From Clostridia bacterium (GTDB taxonomy: Bacteria; Bacillota; Clostridia; Christensenellales; Borkfalkiaceae): DNA of 64,000 nt. The stretch's first letter is position 1. Every line of letters starts with the position of its first letter. Under the pieces are notes generated by a model, which worked only from the letters and a program-made list of their open reading frames with translations, had not been told where the DNA came from and ran no database searches. A program made the position numbers and the translations under genes. This document shows positions 42,281 to 51,146 of this stretch, in pieces. The DNA is taken from the NCBI GenBank assembly GCA_017616695.1, contig JAFZXN010000018.1, positions 1 to 64,000 of the forward strand, in the 5' to 3' direction.

Positions 42281-43027
42281 TTACTTTTTTGCCAAAGTTG
42301 CGATGAACGTTGCGATATTCATTTCGTGCAATCTGCCTTCGCCGTTGGTGTCTTCGTAAAGGCTTATAAGGGTAAACCCCGCCTCGAGCTGACCGTTTAT
42401 CTGTTCTTCGAGCGTGTGCGAAAACTGCATTCCCGCGTCGTCCTCTTCAAGCTGTTTTCTTTGGTTTTCGTTGATGAGAGGATCGAACGGCAGAGAGTTT
42501 ACTATCGCCTTTTCGTCGTTGTCGACGATATAGTTTATACCGTTATCCATACCGGCGATGAGCCTTCCGCCTTTTTTGAGAACGCGGAAACACTCGCGCC
42601 AGATACTTTTTACTTCCTTGACGTAGCAGTTGGAAACGGGGTGGAATATAATATCGAATCGGTCGTCGTCAAAGGGGAGCGGTTTGGTCATATCTCCACG
42701 TATAATGCGGATATCGTAGCCTTCGCGCATGGAGACCAGCTTTTCGCTTTCGAGTTGCCGCAGAGAATAGTCGAGTACCGTGCAGTCTGCGCCGAGCGCG
42801 GCAAAGATGGGCATCTGCTGTCCGCCGCCGCTCGCAAGCCCCAATACCTTTTTGCCCTTTATATCGCCGAACCATTCGTGCGGAACGGGTTTTGTGGGAG
42901 TTAGCGCCACGTCCCATTTGCCGTTTTTAGCGTTTATAAACTGTTTGTGGGTGATAGGCACGCCCCATTCCCAGCCTTCTTCTATCCAGCGGTCGATGGT
43001 CGCCGCGTTGATATCCTGATAATCCAT
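42281..43027 (-). CDS. Class I SAM-dependent methyltransferase
   Basis: The 248-residue protein has motif I VLGLASGGGQQMPIFAALGADCTVLDYS (with the acidic end of strand 2 in LDYS) and FDIIFHPVSNCYVKEVKSIWRECFRVLKKGGRLIAG, typical of Methyltransf_11 proteins. Its N-terminus (NAATIDRWIEEGWEWGVPITHKQFINA) is shared by a group of small-molecule methyltransferases in Clostridia, some annotated for toxic-compound or ubiquinone-like methylation. The substrate is unknown. AAGGACGG precedes the ATG. It is followed by its own terminator. Confidence 0.8.
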   Translation of the reverse strand: MDYQDINAATIDRWIEEGWEWGVPITHKQFINAKNGKWDVALTPTKPVPHEWFGDIKGKKVLGLASGGGQQMPIFAALGADCTVLDYSLRQLESEKLVSMREGYDIRIIRGDMTKPLPFDDDRFDIIFHPVSNCYVKEVKSIWRECFRVLKKGGRLIAGMDNGINYIVDNDEKAIVNSLPFDPLINENQRKQLEEDDAGMQFSHTLEEQINGQLEAGFTLISLYEDTNGEGRLHEMNIATFIATLAKK

Positions 43028-43060
43028 TTTTCCGTCCTTTTTAAATCTTTTTTCCGCTAT

Positions 43061-43618
43061 TCAGCGCTTTATTTCGAGCATCATCGAGTATTCTTTCAAA
43101 AGAGTTCCGTCTTTTAATCTGATGGCGTTCGGCTTTTCGGCGTAAGTTTTAAAGCCGAGTTTTTCATAAAGCGCCCGCGCCCGCTCGTTTCCCTCGATAT
43201 ATTCGAGTTCTATCTGCATAATGTTTTCGTTGGCTTTGGCAAGCTCTGTCATTTCCGTCATCAGTCGCGTGCCGAGCCCCTGCCCCCAAAATTCCTTTAT
43301 TACCGTTATCGCAACGTAGGCGCGGTGGCGCGTTTTTATGCGCGTTCTCCACATTACGTTGGCGGTGGCTATTACTCTACCGTCCAAAAAGCAGGCGAAC
43401 ATGGCCTCGCTTTCGGAATTGTTTATCCTGTCGAACACGGCTTTTTCGCTTTCGGGGGTGTACTCGACGCAATCTTCGGGATAGCGCAGCAAAAAATCCG
43501 TTTCCGCCGCCGTGATATAAAGGTATTCGAGCATGGCGGAAACGTCTTTTTCCCGAGGACTTCTCACGGTGGCGACCCTTCCGTCTTTAAGTTTGTATTC
43601 AAATTCTTTGATTATCAT
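43061..43618 (-). CDS. GNAT-family N-acetyltransferase
   Basis: The 185-residue protein has the acetyl-CoA site VIKEFWGQGLGTRLMTEMTELAKA (motif A, Q/RxxGxG/A) and a C-terminal NERARALYEKLGFKTYAEKPN (motif B). AAGGAG precedes the ATG. It lies between another GNAT gene and a methyltransferase on the same strand, with gaps of about 33 nt, so the three are probably one transcript. The acceptor substrate is unknown; the family includes ribosomal-protein and small-molecule acetyltransferases. Confidence 0.88.
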   Translation of the reverse strand: MIIKEFEYKLKDGRVATVRSPREKDVSAMLEYLYITAAETDFLLRYPEDCVEYTPESEKAVFDRINNSESEAMFACFLDGRVIATANVMWRTRIKTRHRAYVAITVIKEFWGQGLGTRLMTEMTELAKANENIMQIELEYIEGNERARALYEKLGFKTYAEKPNAIRLKDGTLLKEYSMMLEIKR

Positions 43619-43653
43619 AGCGTTTGCTCCTTTTCGTTAAGTGATCCGCGGGT

Positions 43654-44112
43654 TTATTTGATATCTATCCAGATGCCGATATCGTGCATGGACGAGTTTT
43701 CGACTGCTTTATAAAACCGTTGCGCCTCGTCGTTGCTCGCGGTGAGGGCGACAAGCGAAGTTATCCCGTCGGCTTTCAGCTTATTTGTCAAAGCGCGCAT
43801 AAGAGCTTGCGCAACGCCGTTATGACGATAACTTTTCAACACGCAGATCCAGTCGAGATAGGCTTTTAAAGTGCCGTCGAAACGGCTTGCTATCAGATCG
43901 CAGTCGATCCTTCCCACGACAGCGCCGTCGACGTACGCCAAAAACGAAAGGGAACTTATAAAACGCCTGTCCGAAAAGCTCGCCTCAACGGAACTTAAGT
44001 AAGCGTCGTCTATCTCCCAACCCCACACGTCCTCTTCTTCGCGCAGGCGCTTTTCAAAAGTCACCACGTCGATTATCTTGTTCTTCGTGAAGGGTTCTAT
44101 CCTGATATCCAT
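43654..44112 (-). CDS. GNAT-family N-acetyltransferase
   Basis: The 152-residue GNAT protein has KAYLDWICVLKSYRHNGVAQALMRALTNKLKADG as the acetyl-CoA binding motif and SNDEAQRFYKAVENS as the later helix-strand. AAGGAG precedes the ATG. It is the first gene of the GNAT-GNAT-methyltransferase run. The acceptor cannot be predicted. Confidence 0.87.
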   Translation of the reverse strand: MDIRIEPFTKNKIIDVVTFEKRLREEEDVWGWEIDDAYLSSVEASFSDRRFISSLSFLAYVDGAVVGRIDCDLIASRFDGTLKAYLDWICVLKSYRHNGVAQALMRALTNKLKADGITSLVALTASNDEAQRFYKAVENSSMHDIGIWIDIK

Positions 44113-44483
44113 AGGGCGTTTCTCCTTAAAAGTCTGCCTATAACTTCATTATCGCCGCCTTTTGCGTTTTTCGGCGCCGTTCGTCGGCTTTAAAATACAC
44201 CTTTATTATATCATCGGAAATAAAATAACACAAACGAATATAGGGCGATATCGTCATTTGTCGGTTTCAAATAATGATCGTCGCCGTTTTTTATGGCGCA
44301 AAAGGGAGGGCGGACGTTGCCTGAAAATCAAAACGCAAATAAAAAATATAATATTTTTTAAACAAATTTATCAATAATAGTTTATTTTGTCTCGTTTCTA
44401 TGCTATCATATAATAAAGTCACTGCGTCGATAACGACGTCGCCGTAAAAAGAAAGGACTTATTACGGGGCAAAAGGAGACAAA
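44113..44483. promoter_or_regulatory. Divergent gap upstream of sdaA
   Basis: On plus, TTGTCT (44387-44392) and TATAAT (44409-44414) with 16-nt spacing form the likely sdaA promoter. A diverged copy of the dispersed motif (CTATAACTTCATTAT) lies at 44138-44152. The remainder is A+T-rich and holds no convincing gene; one 71-codon open frame here has no ribosome binding site. Confidence 0.55.
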
Positions 44484-45662
44484 ATGAGATCGGTCAAAGA
44501 AATTTATAAGATCGGATACGGGCCGAGCAGTTCGCACACCATTGGTCCGACTGCCGCGGCGCAGTATTTTATGCGTGTCTACCCCGACGCCGAAAGATAC
44601 GTTGTGACTTTATTCGGCTCGCTTGCCTATACGGGCAAAGGCCACGGCACTGATAAGACCTTGAAAAAGGTCCTCGGCGAAGGCAAAACGGAAGTCGTTT
44701 TCGACAAGATAACGCAAAAAGGTCACCCCAACGCGATGGTCTTTTCGGCGGTATATCCTACTAGCGGAAAAACTTGCGAGATCTGGTCGGTGGGCGGCGG
44801 AGATATAAAGATAGCGGGCGTTGAAGATACTTCAAGCGACGTTTATTCCGAAAAGAACTTCGAGCAGATAAAAGCCCGCTGTATAAGCGGGAATTTGTCT
44901 TTGAGCGATTACGTTCGTTTACACGAGCCGGACGCTTGCGACCACATGAAAAACGTGTGGGAAGTTATGAAGGCCGCCATTCGCGAAGGCCTTACGAAAA
45001 CGGGTGAACTCCCCGGCGGATTGAAAGTGTTAAGGCGTGCAAAAGAGCTTATTTCAAGCGATTCGTCGCGATCGGATACGGAAAAGCGCATCGCCGCTTA
45101 CGCTTTTGCCGTCGCCGAACAGAATGCGGCGGGAGAAATGGTAGTTACCGCTCCTACTTGCGGCTCGTGCGGGGTGCTTCCGGCGACGCTCTATTATTTT
45201 CAGAACGCTTTCGATTGCCCGAACGAAGAGATATATAACGCGCTCATGTGCGCGGGCGTTATCGGCAACGTGATAAAGCATAACGCGTCTATATCGGGCG
45301 CGGAATGCGGCTGTCAGGCGGAAATAGGCAGCGCCTGCGCTATGGCTGCCGCCGCGATAGCTTACCTTGAAGGGCTCAAACTCAACGAGATAGAGTATTG
45401 CGCAGAAATGGCTATCGAGCACCATTTAGGTTTGACGTGCGATCCCGTCGGCGGGTTAGTGCAGATACCCTGCATCGAGAGAAACGCGCTTGCCGCCATG
45501 CAGGCGTTCAACTTCGTCAGCATTGCTCCGACGCTTGCCAAGAGCCGTAAAGTCGATTTCGATACGATAGTCCTTACGATGTACGAAACGGGTTGCGACC
45601 TTGCCAACAAGTATCGCGAAACGTCTATCGGCGGTCTTGCAAAACACTTCAAACCCAATTGA
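44484..45662 (+). CDS. sdaA: L-serine ammonia-lyase, iron-sulfur type, single chain
   Basis: The enzyme deaminates L-serine to pyruvate with a [4Fe-4S] cluster. The 392-residue product fuses the beta domain (GPSSSHTIGPTAAAQYFM near residue 11) to the alpha domain (TAPTCGSCGVLPATL, GAECGCQAEIGSACAMAAAAIAYLEG, CDPVGGLVQIPCIERNA). Cluster-binding cysteines are in these motifs. It is shorter than the E. coli type (about 450 residues), mainly in the beta domain, and no ACT domain is present. The ribosome binding site AAAGGAG is strong. The gene has its own promoter and is followed by a dispersed-motif copy. Confidence 0.93.
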   Translation: MRSVKEIYKIGYGPSSSHTIGPTAAAQYFMRVYPDAERYVVTLFGSLAYTGKGHGTDKTLKKVLGEGKTEVVFDKITQKGHPNAMVFSAVYPTSGKTCEIWSVGGGDIKIAGVEDTSSDVYSEKNFEQIKARCISGNLSLSDYVRLHEPDACDHMKNVWEVMKAAIREGLTKTGELPGGLKVLRRAKELISSDSSRSDTEKRIAAYAFAVAEQNAAGEMVVTAPTCGSCGVLPATLYYFQNAFDCPNEEIYNALMCAGVIGNVIKHNASISGAECGCQAEIGSACAMAAAAIAYLEGLKLNEIEYCAEMAIEHHLGLTCDPVGGLVQIPCIERNALAAMQAFNFVSIAPTLAKSRKVDFDTIVLTMYETGCDLANKYRETSIGGLAKHFKPN

Positions 45663-45703
45663 AACGGCGTGCAAAACTTGACGTCAAAACGCCAAAAGCC
45701 CGC

Positions 45704-45718
45704 CTATAAGTCGATAAA
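45704..45718 (+). repeat. Dispersed intergenic motif, copy 7
   Basis: The core is CTATAAGTCGATAAA in the context AAAAGCCCGC-core, 41 nt after the sdaA stop and directly before the GH3 ribosome binding site. Confidence 0.65.
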
Positions 45719-45750
45719 CGATAAAAATGCCACGAAAAAGGAGAATCGAA

Positions 45751-47670
45751 TTGGAATTTAACGATCTTACCATCGAAGAAAAAATGAGACTGCTCGCGGG
45801 AAAGAACGTCTGGCAAACGGACGATCTTAACGGCAAATTATATACCGTATGCGTTTCCGACGGCCCCGTGGGCGTCAGAAAGCCGTATAGTAACGACGAG
45901 GGTTCGACCGCCACGGGCGATATGCCGGCGATAGCTTATCCTTCCATAGAAGTTCTTGCCGAAACGTGGGACGAAGGGCTTGCCCGCGAAATGGGCGAAT
46001 GCCTTGCCGACGACTGTATAGAAAAAAACATCGACGTACTGCTTGCTCCGGGTATCAACGTAAAACGCAGCCCCGTGTGCGGCAGAAACTTCGAGTACGT
46101 TTCCGAAGATCCCTACCTTGCGGGCGTTTTCGGCAGGGAATACGTTGACGGGTTGCAGTCAAAGCACGTCGGCGCGACAGTCAAGCATTATTTTGCAAAC
46201 AATAACGAATTCGGCAGGCTCAACACGTCTTCCGACGCGGACGAAAGGACCTTTCACGAGATTTATCTGCGCAATTTCGAGATAGCTTTACAAGCAAAGC
46301 CTTGGGCGGTAATGTCCTCCTATAACCTCGTTAACGGCGTAAGAATGTCTCAAAACGGCAAGTATTTAAAGGTCTTGCGCGACGAACTCGAACACGGCGA
46401 TTCGCTCGTTATGTCCGATTGGGGCGCGGTAAAAGATCATACGGCTTCCGTCAAGGCGGGCACCGATCTTGAAATGCCTTTCAATAAAGAACACCTCGAC
46501 GCACTTATTAATGACCGTAACGCGGGGCGTATCTCCGATAAAGAAATAGACGTATGCGCGGGGCGCGTCTACGATTTTATCAAAAAAGCCGAGAAAAACG
46601 CGTCCGAACGCAAGGTGACTCGTACGATAGAACAAAGGAGAGAGGTCGCCCGCAAAATTGCCCGCGAGGGGATAGTCCTTTTGAAAAACGACGGCGTTCT
46701 GCCCATTAAGAATAATTTAAGAGTTGCCGTGACGGGGCGCGAGATAGATCGTTATTACGCGGGCACCGGTTCGGCGAGGGTGTTCCCCGAAAAGAAGCCG
46801 ACGTCGCTTATCGAAGCGCTTGATAAAAAGCTCGGAAATAGCCTTCTTTCAAGCGATTTCGACGAGTTTTCAGATAATTACGTCAACAGCTTTAAAAACG
46901 CGTCGGACAGCGACGTTTCGATATTCGTTTGCGGCCGCGAGCAGGGTGAAGGCTGGGATCTTCCCGATATTAAACTTAACGGCACCGACGAAAAGCTTAT
47001 CAAAACGTTTGCGAAAAGGAACAAAAACACCGTCGTCGTAATGTTCGGCGGCGGCGCGACAGACGTTTCCGGGTGGATAAACGACGTTGCCGCTTTGCTA
47101 TACGTCGGTTACGTCGGCGAGATGGGCGCCGAGGCTATTGCCGACGTTCTTTGCGGCGCTTGCCCCAACGGTCGGCTTACCGAAACTTTCGCGGCGGCGG
47201 ACGATTACCCGAGCGAAAACGTTCCCTTCGACGGGCTGACGTACGATTATCAGGAAAAACTCGACGTAGGTTACAGATATTTCGACAAGCATCCCGAAAA
47301 GGTGATATTCCCGTTCGGGTTCGGGCTTTCTTATACGAGTTTCGATTATAAAGACCTGTCCGTCGAAAAGCTCGGCGACGCGGTGAAAGTCCGTTTTGAA
47401 GTGACGAACACGGGTAAGGTCGACGGCGCCGCCGTGCCGCAGATATACGTTTCTTCCGTCGACGGAAAAACAGATAAGCCTTTAAAGCAACTTTGCGGAT
47501 TTAAAAAGGTTTATTTAAAAGCGGGCGAAACTCGCCAAGCGGAGATAACTCTCGACGATAAAGCCTTTTCTCATTGGGAAAACGGCTGGGTGACCGATAA
47601 CGGCAAATATCTTTTGATCGTCGCCGAAAACACCTTAAAGCCCGTTCTCGAAACGACGTTGACGATTTGA
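45751..47670 (+). CDS. Glycoside hydrolase family 3 (beta-glucosidase type)
   Basis: This is a cytoplasmic exo-acting glycosidase of about 639 residues without a signal peptide. The N-terminal (beta/alpha)8 domain carries LLAPGINVKRSPVCGRNFEYVSEDP and the nucleophile in VMSDWGA (Asp223). The middle domain has the GTGSARVFPEKK region, and the C-terminal fibronectin-III-like domain (FPFGFGLSYTSFDY...) is complete. The start is most likely TTG at 45751, because AAAAAGGAG ends 7 nt before it; an upstream ATG places that ribosome binding site inside the coding region. Specificity is inferred from overall similarity to beta-glucosidases. Confidence 0.92.
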   Translation: MEFNDLTIEEKMRLLAGKNVWQTDDLNGKLYTVCVSDGPVGVRKPYSNDEGSTATGDMPAIAYPSIEVLAETWDEGLAREMGECLADDCIEKNIDVLLAPGINVKRSPVCGRNFEYVSEDPYLAGVFGREYVDGLQSKHVGATVKHYFANNNEFGRLNTSSDADERTFHEIYLRNFEIALQAKPWAVMSSYNLVNGVRMSQNGKYLKVLRDELEHGDSLVMSDWGAVKDHTASVKAGTDLEMPFNKEHLDALINDRNAGRISDKEIDVCAGRVYDFIKKAEKNASERKVTRTIEQRREVARKIAREGIVLLKNDGVLPIKNNLRVAVTGREIDRYYAGTGSARVFPEKKPTSLIEALDKKLGNSLLSSDFDEFSDNYVNSFKNASDSDVSIFVCGREQGEGWDLPDIKLNGTDEKLIKTFAKRNKNTVVVMFGGGATDVSGWINDVAALLYVGYVGEMGAEAIADVLCGACPNGRLTETFAAADDYPSENVPFDGLTYDYQEKLDVGYRYFDKHPEKVIFPFGFGLSYTSFDYKDLSVEKLGDAVKVRFEVTNTGKVDGAAVPQIYVSSVDGKTDKPLKQLCGFKKVYLKAGETRQAEITLDDKAFSHWENGWVTDNGKYLLIVAENTLKPVLETTLTI

Positions 47671-47735
47671 CCGGCTGTTACATAACAATTATCGAACCGT
47701 CAATATAGCCGCACTCAAATTTCTACGCATAAAAC

Positions 47736-47768
47736 AAGCCGAAGACGAACTCGTTTCGCCTTCGGCTT
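47736..47768. terminator. Bidirectional terminator after GH3
   Basis: AAGCCGAAG (47736-47744) pairs perfectly with CTTCGGCTT (47760-47768), with inner CGAA/TTCG pairs, between convergent genes. Confidence 0.85.
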
Positions 47769-47811
47769 TAACTTTGTCGTATAAAACCGTGTGTTATTCC
47801 GTATGCGGAAG

Positions 47812-48393
47812 TTATTGACCTACGTTATCGGCGGTGAAGGTTATCCTGCCGTTACTTAAATAGGCGCCGAAAGTTCCTTTGACGGTGTAATCGACGGGCG
47901 TCGCGTCGGAAAAGTCGAGATAACCCGTGTACTTTGCCTGATCGACGTAAGAACCCGTTATGTGATAGTTCCGGGCTTTGCCGACGACGTAATCGGTAAG
48001 CTCGGCGTCGTCGGTAACAAGCTCGACCTTGAAGCCTTCGTTCATAGTCGTGCCGCCGTCGTCGGTAGTGACCTCTCCCGCCTTATATCCGATAATCTTA
48101 ACGGTGACTTCTTTGCCGTAGAGGGCGCGCGCGTCTACCTCGGGGCGGAACGCGGTCGTAACGTGATAGTCGGCCGTTATCTTGGGGTAAGGCGGCTCCC
48201 CGCGGACTTCGTTAAAGATGGATGAGATCTGCTCGTTATTGACAAATACTGCCTCATAAACAACGTAATCGGTATTCATCGGTCCCTCGCTCGTTGAAGA
48301 ATTTCGTTTCGCCGCGCCAAATCCGCAGGCGGTTAGGTTTAAAGTCAAGGACAAGACAAGCGTTAAAATAAGGCAAATTGCGTTTCTTTTCAT
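47812..48393 (-). CDS. Uncharacterised lipoprotein
   Basis: The 193-residue protein has a signal segment ending in the lipobox LNLTAC (Cys23) and is predicted to be anchored outside. The mature part is mostly beta-strand-like (YHVTTAFRPEVDARALYGKEVTVKIIGYKAGEV...), without a family I recognise. It follows the large surface protein gene by about 30 nt on the minus strand, so the two are probably expressed together and may form one surface structure (inference). The ATG has AAGGA 10 nt upstream. Confidence 0.65.
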   Translation of the reverse strand: MKRNAICLILTLVLSLTLNLTACGFGAAKRNSSTSEGPMNTDYVVYEAVFVNNEQISSIFNEVRGEPPYPKITADYHVTTAFRPEVDARALYGKEVTVKIIGYKAGEVTTDDGGTTMNEGFKVELVTDDAELTDYVVGKARNYHITGSYVDQAKYTGYLDFSDATPVDYTVKGTFGAYLSNGRITFTADNVGQ

Positions 48394-48423
48394 TTCGATC
48401 GCGTTCCTTTTTTCGGAAAACGC

Positions 48424-50658
48424 TCAGTTTTCCTTTTTCCTTGCGACGACCGCTGCGCCGACAGCCGTAACGATAGCAAGTATGCCCGCGCCTAAACATA
48501 TCCCCGCGCCGCAACCGTTTGTCGAAGGTTTTTCCTTGTCGGGCTCGGTCGATCTATGAGTGTAAGTCACTTCTTCGATTTCGCCGTCGGCTTCTTGGTT
48601 AAGTTCGTCGAGGTGCTCTTCATCCATCAGCTCCTGCGTTTCCGCTTTGAAAGAATCGAGTATCCCTGGCGCCGCCATAAGGTTTTGCTTTAATGGAACT
48701 CTTATAAGGCAATTATACCACAATTTGAGGTTATAATAGTGCTCGAATTTGTTTTTGCCGTAATTCTTGGTGCAAACGGTATTAAGGCTCGTAGAGTAGA
48801 ACTTGGCGTCGTACGGCCCGCCGAGCAAGGACACCTCGTCGTTGCTCCAATACCAATGGTCTTCCGCAAAAACGGCGAAAGCGGCAAGCGGAGTGTTGAC
48901 CTTGAGCGTTCCCGTTGTGAAATCGAATAACGAGCCGCGGATATTCTTGTTGTGACGAATATATTCTTTTTCCGTGCCGGATGGGAGAGCGTTCAACGAA
49001 TAAGCGGGCGCGGTGAAGTATACGCCTATCACCCTGTCGTTTTTGAGTGCGAGAGGGGAATCCTGCGAGAGGTTGGATTCGGTATCGAACGAAACGGCTA
49101 TCGCGCCGTAGTCCGATTGCGAATTGCCGATAAGGTTGGTATTGAAGTAGCTGTGAGCGGCGTTTACGCCGTTGGCGCTCAACGTCATCGAAAGCAGCGT
49201 TGCGGAGGCGTTTCCTATAAGCTGCGTTCTGTCGTAGTATCTGGTCGTTTTCCCGTCGGGTTTATTGTAAACGGTATAGGAAAAAGATCTTGCCTCGTAA
49301 GAAGTGTAGCCGTAGTTGGGCCCGTCCTTATACGTCCAGACCGTTGCGCCCGTCTCGAAACTTACCGTGCCGTAAGTTATCAGCGTGTTCGTAAGATAGC
49401 AGTAGGTAGGTTCGCCCGTCAGCGCGCTGTCTTTTTTGCTTTCGAGATCGATTATCGAGCCGAAATAGCCGTCCTCGAATTTATCTCTGCGGTCTTTGCT
49501 GACGTCGCTTGATATCGCCACGACGTCCTGTACGAAAGCGCCGTAATAGGTCGTTTTAACGGTGTATTCGTAGTAGATCTCTTTTATAATATCGGATATC
49601 TGATACTCGAAAGCGTGCGAATAATAAAGAGACCTTACGATGGCGTCGAATCCGTTTTCGTCCGCCAAAAGCGCGTTTTTGTAATTGTCGAAAGCGTCCA
49701 AAACGTTCAACGCAAAGTGCGCGTCTTTATTGACTTCTTTTGCGGTCACGCGGTAAATTATAACGTTCACGGCGTCGGCTGCGACGGCGGCGATTGCTTC
49801 GTCGTTTTCGGCGGTGAGAGCTCCGTAGTCGTTAAAGTCGAGCGCGTCGAAGTTGGTTTTTATCTTGTCGGCTATTTTATTTTCGAGCGCCTCTCTGTAA
49901 TTATCGATATGCCAGGAGGGGAGCTCTTCGCTGACGGGCAAAAAGTCGCTTTCCAAAACGACGTATCTGCCGTCAAAGTCCGTGGGAACACCGTTTTCGG
50001 TGGTGTAACGCAATATATGATCGTCGTTTTCGTCCTTGTCGAAGATGAGGATTATACGGGAATTATCTATCGTGCCTTTGCGCTCGTCTGAAGCGGCGGC
50101 GTTGTACCAATCCTTTAAAGCGTTTATCCGCATAGCTTCGAACTCGGTGGTGAGCTTGTCGAGCGAATTCGTGCAATGATCGTCGTTGAAATTCTTGAAA
50201 TATTGGCGATAATCCCTTGCCCTGTCCGTTCTCGAAATAAACTCGGTCTCGGCTTTAAGCTCGGCCATTGCCTTGATGATATCGTCGAGTTTTGCGTCCA
50301 TAACGTTTATCTTGTCGTTGATCATCGTCAGCTGATACTGTATATTTTTAAATGCCTCTTCGGTCGGATCTTTGACGACGCCGATAAGCTTTAAAAAAGT
50401 CATTGCGTTCGAGTAATAATTAAAAGAGTTTCTCAATATCGAACCTATAGTCACGTTGCCCGAATAGTCGCCGAAAAGTGCGTTGAACGCGGCGACGGCG
50501 AGTTCTCCCGCAGTCTCTCCCTTGGGCCTGCCTTGAGCTTCGCCGAGCAAGACTTCGTTTTCCTCCGCCTTAACTTGCGCTTTTAAGTTGACGTTACAGC
50601 CGCCCGCGGGGACGCGCGGTTTCGGACCTTTATCCGCTATAAACTGGGACGTAAGCAA
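48424..50658 (-). CDS. Large C-terminally anchored surface protein, 5' end missing
   Basis: The open frame covers 744 codons but has no signal peptide. Its first 25 codons or so lie antisense to recognisable aldolase sequence, so they are not the true start. The C-terminus has a Gly/Ala-rich transmembrane helix (GAGICLGAGILAIVTAVGAAVVA) and an ARKKEN tail, a typical stop-transfer anchor. The middle contains a helical region (about 85-135) and long beta-rich parts; no domain is recognised. A protein anchored this way should begin with a signal peptide, so the gene appears truncated at about 50.59 kb. It is followed by a lipoprotein gene. Confidence 0.5.
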   Translation of the reverse strand: MLTSQFIADKGPKPRVPAGGCNVNLKAQVKAEENEVLLGEAQGRPKGETAGELAVAAFNALFGDYSGNVTIGSILRNSFNYYSNAMTFLKLIGVVKDPTEEAFKNIQYQLTMINDKINVMDAKLDDIIKAMAELKAETEFISRTDRARDYRQYFKNFNDDHCTNSLDKLTTEFEAMRINALKDWYNAAASDERKGTIDNSRIILIFDKDENDDHILRYTTENGVPTDFDGRYVVLESDFLPVSEELPSWHIDNYREALENKIADKIKTNFDALDFNDYGALTAENDEAIAAVAADAVNVIIYRVTAKEVNKDAHFALNVLDAFDNYKNALLADENGFDAIVRSLYYSHAFEYQISDIIKEIYYEYTVKTTYYGAFVQDVVAISSDVSKDRRDKFEDGYFGSIIDLESKKDSALTGEPTYCYLTNTLITYGTVSFETGATVWTYKDGPNYGYTSYEARSFSYTVYNKPDGKTTRYYDRTQLIGNASATLLSMTLSANGVNAAHSYFNTNLIGNSQSDYGAIAVSFDTESNLSQDSPLALKNDRVIGVYFTAPAYSLNALPSGTEKEYIRHNKNIRGSLFDFTTGTLKVNTPLAAFAVFAEDHWYWSNDEVSLLGGPYDAKFYSTSLNTVCTKNYGKNKFEHYYNLKLWYNCLIRVPLKQNLMAAPGILDSFKAETQELMDEEHLDELNQEADGEIEEVTYTHRSTEPDKEKPSTNGCGAGICLGAGILAIVTAVGAAVVARKKEN

Positions 50659-51049
50659 AGAAACCGATTTTGTCAGAGAGAACGAAGAAAGATTGATAAG
50701 GCTTATTCAGATAGAACAGATATCCGCGGCAAAAGATATAAAAATTATCGTCGAAAACGAATATATAGACGGATACGTCTTCGGGCCTAACGATTTTGCC
50801 GCAAGTATGGGGCATATCAAAGATATGTATAATCCCGACGTTCAAAGCGAGATAAAAAAGGCAGCGGCGGTCATACTCGACAGCGGAAAGACTCTGGGCG
50901 TTTCACTCAGCATGGTAAAAAAAGCCGAAGAACTCGAATACTGGCGCGATATGGGCTGTACTTTGTTTTCTTTGGGCGCCGATTACGGGTTTATAAGAGA
51001 AGGCGCGAAAAATCTTCTCGACTTTTGTAACGGCAGTTTGAAACGATAA
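50588..51049 (+). pseudogene. HpcH/HpaI-family aldolase, 5'-truncated
   Basis: The frame encodes only the C-terminal half (about 150 of the usual 250 residues) of a class II aldolase. It opens at the substrate-loop motif PPAGTRGFGP, continues with RLIQIEQISAAKDIKIIVENEYIDGYVFGPNDFAASMG (metal-binding E and D present), and ends normally. The N-terminal barrel half with the catalytic His is absent; the frame upstream meets a stop (TGA, 50534-50536) with no matching sequence. In this cluster a 2-keto-3-deoxy-sugar-acid aldolase, such as a RhmA-like rhamnonate enzyme, would fit. It is probably non-functional as assembled. Confidence 0.75.
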
Positions 51050-51146
51050 GGGCAAAAGATATATTGTTGAAAACGCATTGCGAATTTTAGCAGTCATATT
51101 ATTATCGGTAACAAATGTAAAATTCAGATAAGGAGAATCATTCTTT

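Noticed and set aside
44162..44377. 71-codon plus-strand open frame upstream of sdaA
   Set aside because: No ribosome binding site, odd composition, and it overlaps a dispersed-motif region near the sdaA promoter.
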